A stretch of 11,079 nt of DNA from positions 1 through 11,079 of the forward strand of contig JBDNFP010000375.1 of the NCBI GenBank assembly GCA_041689775.1, given 5' to 3'. Below are positions 6,541 through 11,079 of the stretch, piece by piece. Origin of the DNA: JBDNFP01 sp041689775 (GTDB lineage Bacteria > Bacteroidota > Bacteroidia > Cytophagales > Spirosomataceae). Position 1 is the stretch's first letter; each line of letters opens with the position of its first letter. The position numbers and the translations under genes are program-made. The notes below the pieces were generated by a model. It saw only the letters and a program-made list of their open reading frames with translations, was not told the origin of the DNA and made no database searches.

Positions 6541-6575
6541 GTTAGCTTTTAGCTATCAGGTATTAGCGGTTAGCC
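6541..6575. repeat. 7-bp tandem repeat, TAGC core
   Basis: GTTAGCT, TTTAGCT, ATCAGGT, ATTAGCG and GTTAGCC follow one another at an exact 7-bp step. The array begins two bases after the end of the duplicated GMC segment. It shares its core with 294-321 and 3847-3867. Confidence 0.7.
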
Positions 6576-6599
6576 TGATTAGTACCATATAAACAAACA

Positions 6600-6635
6600 G
6601 CCTGTGCCCCTAATGGAACGCAGGCAGTCTTTTGT
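6600..6635. terminator. Hairpin terminator between convergent units
   Basis: GCCTGTG (6600-6606) pairs with CGCAGGC (6619-6625) and is followed by TCTTTTGTTTG on the plus strand; on the minus strand a T-rich stretch also follows. It lies between the plus-strand cassette and the minus-strand lipoprotein genes and could serve both. It resembles the hairpin at 7095-7122. Confidence 0.65.
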
Positions 6636-6652
6636 TTGGAGAATAGAACTCC

Positions 6653-7072
6653 TCAAAGAATATTCGTTCTGATTTTCAAATGCCCTTTGGTAGCCCCTTT
6701 GGGGATGTAGCGGATTAATAGGGTATCACCCCCATAATAATCAAACATCATTTCAATATATGGGATTGTACCATTTTGTTTTAGAACAAGGTTATCCTCC
6801 TTTTTTAAATTAAATTCAGTAATCAATTGATCACTAGGATAATAGCGCAGTGAAACGTCCGCAGATGAATCCAACTCTCCTTCAAGGGAGACCTTCATCA
6901 CTTCATTTCCCCCCATCAATGCCAGTTTACCTGCAGTACCAGAGGTAGAGTCAATAAACGTTTGCGCTTTGGAAACATCTTCTACGTAAAACTCAGCAAA
7001 CTTGTTTGCATTTCCACTACTGCACGCGCCTAATAAAGCTATCACACTTAATAAAATGATGCAATTTTTCAT
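6653..7072 (-). CDS. Small lipoprotein, tandem paralogue A
   Basis: This 139-residue protein starts with a lipoprotein signal (hydrophobic CIILLSVIALLGAC, lipobox L14-G15-A16-C17) and should be anchored to a membrane through Cys17. The mature part has two blocks that recur in the upstream neighbour: VEDVSKAQTFIDSTS near residue 30 and DYYGGDTLLIRYIPKGATKG near the C-terminus, both ending in TNIL. The middle is divergent. The predicted content is mainly beta strands. It is the last gene of a minus-strand group headed by the large DUF6973-like lipoprotein. I do not recognise a named family. A role as partner or immunity protein of the large lipoprotein is possible but not shown. Confidence 0.85.
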   Translation of the reverse strand: MKNCIILLSVIALLGACSSGNANKFAEFYVEDVSKAQTFIDSTSGTAGKLALMGGNEVMKVSLEGELDSSADVSLRYYPSDQLITEFNLKKEDNLVLKQNGTIPYIEMMFDYYGGDTLLIRYIPKGATKGHLKIRTNIL

Positions 7073-7094
7073 AAATCAGGAATTTAGCTAAAAC

Positions 7095-7128
7095 GGCCTG
7101 TGCCCATTATAGAGCGCAGGCCATTTTT
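7095..7128. terminator. Hairpin between the tandem lipoprotein genes
   Basis: GGCCTGTG (7095-7102) pairs with CGCAGGCC (7115-7122), followed by ATTTTTTG on the plus strand. It lies downstream of paralogue B and is the counterpart of the hairpin downstream of paralogue A, so it was duplicated with the gene. On the minus strand it is followed only by GTTTT, so it may only partly stop transcription into paralogue A. Confidence 0.55.
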
Positions 7129-7148
7129 TGCTTGAAGAACAGTAATCC

Positions 7149-7559
7149 TCAAAGAATATTCGTACTAATTTTCAAATACCCTTTGGTGGCCCCTTTGGGA
7201 ATATAGCGGATTAGGAGGGTATCACCTTCATAGTAGTCCATCAAAACGTTTTTTAGATCTATTTTCCCATACTCTCTTACGAGTGTATTCTCGCCTTTTA
7301 CTAACTCCACTGTACCGGTACGACGACGATCGGGATATGAATAAAATTCAATGACAGCTGCTGAATCGAGCTCTCCTTCCACAGAGTACCGAAGCCCCTG
7401 ATGATACTTGATTCCATTCGAACCAGAAGATGTTGAATCTATGAATTCCTGCTCTTTGGATACATCTTCTACTTGAAAATCAGCATCTCTTCCTGGGTTA
7501 TTACAGGAAACCAGAAATAAAAGGCTCAAAAACCAAATAAATTTAATTTGTACCATCAT
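7149..7559 (-). CDS. Small lipoprotein, tandem paralogue B
   Basis: This 136-residue protein has a lipoprotein signal (FIWFLSLLFLVSC, lipobox L16-V17-S18-C19). It shares the blocks VEDVSKEQEFIDSTS and DYYEGDTLLIRYIPKGATKG and the terminal TNIL with the downstream paralogue, while the middle and the signal peptide differ. Two ATG codons stand side by side at the start, and either could be used. The gap to the large lipoprotein gene upstream is only 17 bp, which suggests cotranscription. High likeness of the C-terminal halves against divergence elsewhere points to a tandem duplication with uneven selection or gene conversion. Function is unknown. Confidence 0.85.
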   Translation of the reverse strand: MMVQIKFIWFLSLLFLVSCNNPGRDADFQVEDVSKEQEFIDSTSSGSNGIKYHQGLRYSVEGELDSAAVIEFYSYPDRRRTGTVELVKGENTLVREYGKIDLKNVLMDYYEGDTLLIRYIPKGATKGYLKISTNIL

Positions 7560-7576
7560 TTTAATTTCAAAGAATA

Positions 7577-8860
7577 TTAATTACAACGATCTCCACTTGT
7601 TGTTGGAGCAGTAGTAAGTTGTCCATTATTATCAAATACCCTAACTCCAAAACCATTTGCAATATTTTCTAGCATGGTATCAGCGATTACCACTAACTGA
7701 ACTGGATAAGTCAAATAACTCAAAAAATTCTTAATTTTTTTATATGTATTAATTCCTAACTCGTTGTTACAGAAATCCATTTCATTTCTAGTTGTGAAAG
7801 GCAATCCCTGATCGTTATACTCATGAATATCGGTTATGATCAGTGCTTGAAAAGGACCCACATGAGTACAAAGCATAGCACTCCAATAAGCGTGTTTAAA
7901 AGCGTTCCAATTTCCATCATCATCATCTCTGCAATATAATAAGTTTACAAACCATTCTGCTTCCTTAAATGCTAACGCCGCTCCTGGTAAAAGCCAAAAA
8001 TTATCTCTAAAGTAGTCTTTTTCGTAGCTATTTAATCGATTCCAATAATCTGATATGTAGGGCAACTGCAATAATTGATCCACAGCACCGGAACTACTAC
8101 CTCCACCCAAAGAACCTTGTAGTGCGGTCATAAATAACGAAAAGGCACCCGAATCAGGTGTAGGGCTTCCGAGGTCAATGTTTACATACTCGCAGGTTGT
8201 ATCATAAGGCTGTTGATCCCAATCAATTATTTCCCCACCAACAGACGTAACTCGATACCAATCGGTGCATACCTCAATCGGAACGTAGCTCGTCCTCCCA
8301 CCTTTACTTTTCTTGCCGATCGTTCCGACTACCTTTCCATCTTTAAACTGAGCACCCGAAACCAGTTTTTCTTCATGATCAAAAAGGTAGAGAAGTCCAT
8401 CAAAATCATGGCTTTCCATTTTCTTTTTCTTCTTTTTGAGGTAGTAATCTTCATCCCTGATTAGCCTCATTTCCAGCACGTCTATTGTATCACCGTTTTT
8501 TGAAAATACAAGGTTGATCTTGACGTCGGCACTGATAAAGGTATCTTCCGCTTTCTTCTTTTTGCCATTTTTATCCGTGGTTATCGAAAATTTCAACTGA
8601 TTTTCTACGGAAAGTATAGGTACCACCACGAGGCTTTGCTGCCCGTTTACCTGCTGCTCCACCGCATCAGACCAAATTACCTTTTCTTTTTTGCCGGATA
8701 CTCTTGCTGATTTCTGTGTACTTTCATACCAGTTTCTTGCTTCTTCGATGGTAATAGCGGAGGCTTCCAGTCCCTGTGGTAGGATGTCCGAGTTTCGGTG
8801 ACAACTAAACGGAAGTGCTAAAAGTAAGAAAACAAAGGTGTGTTTTAGAAGTGAGACCAA
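7577..8860 (-). CDS. Large lipoprotein with DUF6973-like C-terminal domain, phase-variable start
   Basis: From the TTG at 8860 the product has 427 residues with a clean lipoprotein signal (LLKHTFVFLLLALPFSC, lipobox ending in C20). Residues about 35-190 resemble the N-terminal part of Cytophagales lipoproteins (ARNWYE, VVVPI, FDGLLYLFD, FKDGKVVG), with Lys runs at 100-103 and 142-147. A Gly/Ser linker (252-258) leads to a C-terminal domain with NAFKHAYW (H323), DIHE (H346, E347) and NEMDFCNNELG (D362, N365-N366), the pattern I know as DUF6973; these residues may form an active site, but no activity is established. The frame is open to a TTG at 8965. The only well-placed ATG, at 8901, is out of frame because of an 11-C tract at 8888-8878; with 9 or 12 C it would read into this gene as MKFTSPPPQKL. 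It heads the group with the two small lipoproteins. Confidence 0.8.
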   Translation of the reverse strand: MVSLLKHTFVFLLLALPFSCHRNSDILPQGLEASAITIEEARNWYESTQKSARVSGKKEKVIWSDAVEQQVNGQQSLVVVPILSVENQLKFSITTDKNGKKKKAEDTFISADVKINLVFSKNGDTIDVLEMRLIRDEDYYLKKKKKKMESHDFDGLLYLFDHEEKLVSGAQFKDGKVVGTIGKKSKGGRTSYVPIEVCTDWYRVTSVGGEIIDWDQQPYDTTCEYVNIDLGSPTPDSGAFSLFMTALQGSLGGGSSSGAVDQLLQLPYISDYWNRLNSYEKDYFRDNFWLLPGAALAFKEAEWFVNLLYCRDDDDGNWNAFKHAYWSAMLCTHVGPFQALIITDIHEYNDQGLPFTTRNEMDFCNNELGINTYKKIKNFLSYLTYPVQLVVIADTMLENIANGFGVRVFDNNGQLTTAPTTSGDRCN

Positions 8861-8877
8861 TCGGTTACTTAACTTCT

Positions 8878-8888
8878 GGGGGGGGGGG
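8878..8888 (-). repeat. Poly-C tract of 11 nt on the coding strand
   Basis: Eleven G on the plus strand are eleven C in the coding sense, placed between the ATG at 8901 and the signal peptide of the large lipoprotein. A run of this length is prone to slippage and would switch the frame that follows the ATG. Confidence 0.85.
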
Positions 8889-8963
8889 AGGTAAATTTCA
8901 TAATCAGAGTAGTTATTTGTGTTGGTTAATAAAATCTCACCAAGGTAGTTAAGATTTTGTAAC

Positions 8964-8979
8964 AAATAAACATTTATTT
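8964..8979. promoter_or_regulatory. 16-bp dyad at the start of the lipoprotein gene
   Basis: AAATAAA and TTTATTT flank CA, a perfect inverted repeat just upstream of the minus-strand lipoprotein gene. AT-rich dyads can arise by chance. The rest of the gap 8980-9197, between the divergent lipoprotein and sigma-factor genes, contains no frame I can support and no clear promoter match. Confidence 0.3.
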
Positions 8980-9197
8980 ACTGTAAGTTAGTAAACGGTA
9001 AAAATAGATATCAAAGTAGTTTTTCACTTCCCCAACGTACTCAATGGCTCCACTTTTGATAAGACTTGGCAGGCCGTACAACCTAGTTCTGAGGTTGGTA
9101 AGTCCCTGATTACTTTATTAAAACCACTATTTTAAAAATTTTCAGAAAAAATAGGATTAAAAGACTCACCTCTTGTCATTAGTATACAGAAGGCCGG

Positions 9198-9212
9198 CAA
9201 TGCTTTGCATTG
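9198..9212. promoter_or_regulatory. Inverted repeat near the sigma-factor start
   Basis: CAATGC and GCATTG flank TTT. The dyad lies 35 bp before the preferred GTG start at 9247 and spans the alternative TTG at 9205. It could act as an operator or an mRNA hairpin. Confidence 0.35.
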
Positions 9213-9246
9213 TAGGCTACTCTATATTCCTAAACCCTATAACTCG

Positions 9247-9840
9247 GTGCTATCCAAAACCCAAAACAAAAGCTTATGGAATACCTTCCGTCAGGGTGAT
9301 CGGGCGGCGTTTCAGCGCATTTATGAGCTGTATGCCCGGGAGTTGGTCAGTTATGGGTACCGCGTTACGAGCAACGTACAACTCATCGAAGACAGCCTGC
9401 ACGACCTTTTTATTGATTTGTGGCAGAGTCGAGAAAACCTAAGCGAGACGGATTCGATTAAGTTTTACTTATTTCGGTCACTGCGGAATAAAATTCAACG
9501 CGCCCAGCAGCAGGATGTATTCTTCAAAACTACCGACATTAACCTCATGCACCAGTTGGGGAGAAATGATGATCTCATAGAAAATCAATGGATCGAAAAC
9601 GAAGGGCAAGAGCAATTACTCAGGCAACTCAAAGCGGGTTATGAACATCTAAGCCCCCGCCAACAACAAGCCATTAATCTGCGGTTTACGCACCATTTCA
9701 GCAATGAGGAAATTGCCCGGATCATGGGCATCAACTACCAGTCGGCCTGCAAATTTATCTACTCGGCCCTGAAAGTCCTTCGTGAAAACGTACGCATTCT
9801 TGGTCTGTACCTATTGCTCTTTCTGAGAGATTTTCTGTAA
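9247..9840 (+). CDS. FecI-type ECF sigma factor (sigma-70 family)
   Basis: The product (197 residues from GTG 9247) directs RNA polymerase to target promoters, usually those of an adjacent receptor operon. Region 2 is LWNTFRQGDRAAFQRIYELYARELVSYGYRV through LIEDSLHDLFIDLWQSR. Region 4 is LSPRQQQAINLRFTHHFSNEEIARIMGINYQSACKFIYSALKVLRENV, with its helix-turn-helix. The frame has no ATG before region 2. GTG at 9247 places ten residues before LWNTF, the usual spacing; a TTG at 9205 would add 14. It is followed after 43 bp by a FecR-like anti-sigma and then a receptor gene, the standard Bacteroidota order. The C-terminal end, LGLYLLLFLRDFL, is unusually hydrophobic but is short. Confidence 0.9.
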   Translation: MLSKTQNKSLWNTFRQGDRAAFQRIYELYARELVSYGYRVTSNVQLIEDSLHDLFIDLWQSRENLSETDSIKFYLFRSLRNKIQRAQQQDVFFKTTDINLMHQLGRNDDLIENQWIENEGQEQLLRQLKAGYEHLSPRQQQAINLRFTHHFSNEEIARIMGINYQSACKFIYSALKVLRENVRILGLYLLLFLRDFL

Positions 9841-9883
9841 CATTCCGACATAGCCGCATCCTGAACATTATTAAGTTACGAAG

Positions 9884-10963
9884 ATGAATTACTACCAATA
9901 CAACGCCGAAGACTTTGCCACCGACGACGACTTCAAAGAGTGGGTATGTACTCCTACGTCCCAATCGGAAGCGTTCTGGCGAAGTTTCCTGATCGACTAC
10001 CCCGAGCGCTACTACCAGATAGAAGAAGGTCGGCGATTGGTAGGTGGCCTTAGCCGACTCGTTACTAACCCTGTGCCGGATCAGCAGGTCAACCGGGTCT
10101 GGAATAAAATTGAGGGCTCTTTGACTTCCAACGAGTGGGAGTTGCCGGGTTGGAGATTCACCACACGGCACATCTGGCAACTAGTGGCATCAGTGGCGTT
10201 GCTGCTGGCTCTCGGTTGGGTACTGCGCTCTTACACGCAAACGGACGAGCCCCCACTAGCCGCTTCCACTTCTGAACAAGAGCAAGAGTGGGTCGAAGCC
10301 ACCAATGAAGCTGATAAAACCATGCGGCTTCAGCTATCGGATGGCAGCACTATTCAACTAGGAAAAAACAGTCATCTAAAATACCCCAAAGAGTTTTCTG
10401 GCGCTACCCGCGAAGTATACCTGACCGGAGAAGCTTTTTTTAATGTTGAGAGAAATCCGCAAAAGCCATTTTTGGTGTACACCAACGGCCTGATTACCAA
10501 AGTACTTGGCACGAGTTTTCTTATCCAAGCCCCATTATCTTCGTCAAACGTAACGGTATCGGTCAAATCGGGTCGGGTATCAGTCTATGCCGAAAAGCCC
10601 AATCATACACGGGATCCCGAAGCATCGGGTGTCGTACTGACCCCTAACCAAAAGGCCATTTTCGAGCGCCAGGAAGCCACCATCAGCAAAGCCATCGTGG
10701 ATCAACCCGTTTTACTAATTCCTGAAATCCAGAAAAACCTTTTTGTGTTTGATGCCGCCCCCGCCCATCAGGTGTTTGAATCCCTGGAAAAGGCCTACGG
10801 AATAGAGGTACTATTTGACGAAGAGCTCCTAAAAAATTGTTCCCTTACCCTAAATCTGTCCGAAGAAAATCTGTATCAAAAACTGGAAGTAATTTGTAAA
10901 GTACTGGGAGCCCGGTACAAAGTTATTGACGGACAGGTGATTATTTATAGTAACGGATGCTAA
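9884..10963 (+). CDS. FecR-family anti-sigma factor with DUF4974-like C-terminus
   Basis: This 359-residue inner-membrane protein transmits a signal from the outer-membrane receptor to the sigma factor. Residues 1-95 are cytoplasmic and should bind the sigma factor. One membrane segment lies at about 97-117 (IWQLVASVALLLALGWVL). The periplasmic FecR domain follows at about 145-240, with LSDGSTIQLGKNSHLKYPKEF, VYLTGEAFFNV and PFLVYTNGLITKVLGTSF. The C-terminal DUF4974-type part (about 285-355) contains FDAAPAHQVFESLEKAYGIEVLFD and ends with YKVIDGQVIIYSNG, which contacts the plug-side signalling domain of the receptor in this family. It is encoded 43 bp after the sigma factor on the same strand, so the two are probably cotranscribed. 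Confidence 0.93.
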   Translation: MNYYQYNAEDFATDDDFKEWVCTPTSQSEAFWRSFLIDYPERYYQIEEGRRLVGGLSRLVTNPVPDQQVNRVWNKIEGSLTSNEWELPGWRFTTRHIWQLVASVALLLALGWVLRSYTQTDEPPLAASTSEQEQEWVEATNEADKTMRLQLSDGSTIQLGKNSHLKYPKEFSGATREVYLTGEAFFNVERNPQKPFLVYTNGLITKVLGTSFLIQAPLSSSNVTVSVKSGRVSVYAEKPNHTRDPEASGVVLTPNQKAIFERQEATISKAIVDQPVLLIPEIQKNLFVFDAAPAHQVFESLEKAYGIEVLFDEELLKNCSLTLNLSEENLYQKLEVICKVLGARYKVIDGQVIIYSNGC

Positions 10964-11039
10964 AAAGGCAGTCAGTTATTAGCTTTTTTTTACTTTAAAC
11001 GTTAAAATCCTAAATCAACCTTATAACCAACATTTACGT

Positions 11040-11079
11040 ATGAAAGAACACTTTACTTCCCCCTAGAAAAAAGAAAGCA
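11040..11079 (+). pseudogene. Start of a probable TonB-dependent receptor gene, frame broken
   Basis: The ATG at 11040, 76 bp after the anti-sigma gene, sits where the SusC/TonB-type receptor gene of such modules begins. The frame reads MKEHFTSP and stops at TAG 11064-11066. One extra C in the run of five C at 11059-11063 would let it continue as MKEHFTSPLEKRK, a basic start like those of receptor signal peptides. The gene leaves the window after 40 bases, so its identity rests on position and this short peptide. It could be a frameshifted gene, a sequencing error or a gene with a different start beyond the edge. Confidence 0.4.

Noticed and set aside
9047..9112. Short plus-strand frame beginning MAPLLIRLGRPYN
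   Set aside because: Only 21 codons with no motif, partner gene or start context.
9755..10180. Minus-strand frame of 141 codons opposite the sigma/anti-sigma junction
   Set aside because: Shadow of the sigma factor and FecR genes, both of which are clearly real.

Overview
The window looks like chromosomal DNA of a Bacteroidota bacterium, most likely a member of the Cytophagales. The reasons are a FecI-type ECF sigma factor followed by a FecR anti-sigma with a C-terminal DUF4974-like part and the start of a TonB/SusC-type receptor gene, a GMC oxidoreductase paired with a gluconate 2-dehydrogenase subunit 3-like protein, many lipoproteins, and the lack of clear Shine-Dalgarno sites. No species can be named from the sequence alone.

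Layout. Bases 1-184 are one end of a CRISPR array (three identical 37-nt repeats, two spacers; no cas gene in view). A DUF2461 gene follows (452-1135). A small minus-strand membrane-protein gene (1191-1358) appears to have lost its original start codon. Next is a plus-strand block: a secreted S1 sulfatase (1753-3234), a Tat-signal subunit 3-like protein (3345-3863) and a GMC oxidoreductase (3924-5636), ending at a strong hairpin terminator. The last two probably form one periplasmic dehydrogenase complex exported on the signal of the small subunit. The sulfatase suggests use of sulfated glycans.

Bases 5637-6448 hold a small toxin-antitoxin-like cassette (putative antitoxin, PemK/MazF-like toxin with a disturbed N-terminus, truncated third ORF). 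It lies between two copies of the last 90 bp of the GMC gene (85/90 identical), so it looks like an insertion or recombination footprint. Bases 6653-8901 are a minus-strand, AT-richer lipoprotein cluster: a large lipoprotein with a DUF6973-like C-terminus, followed by two tandem small paralogous lipoproteins. The large gene carries an 11-nt poly-C tract between its only good ATG and its signal peptide. In the present register the ATG is out of frame, which makes the gene a candidate for phase variation.

The right end (9247-11079) is a cell-surface signalling module: ECF sigma factor, FecR-like anti-sigma and the first codons of what is probably the TonB-dependent receptor, whose frame is broken after eight codons at a run of five C.

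Degenerate 7-bp tandem repeats with different core sequences recur in five intergenic or gene-end places. They are the main unexplained non-coding pattern in the window.
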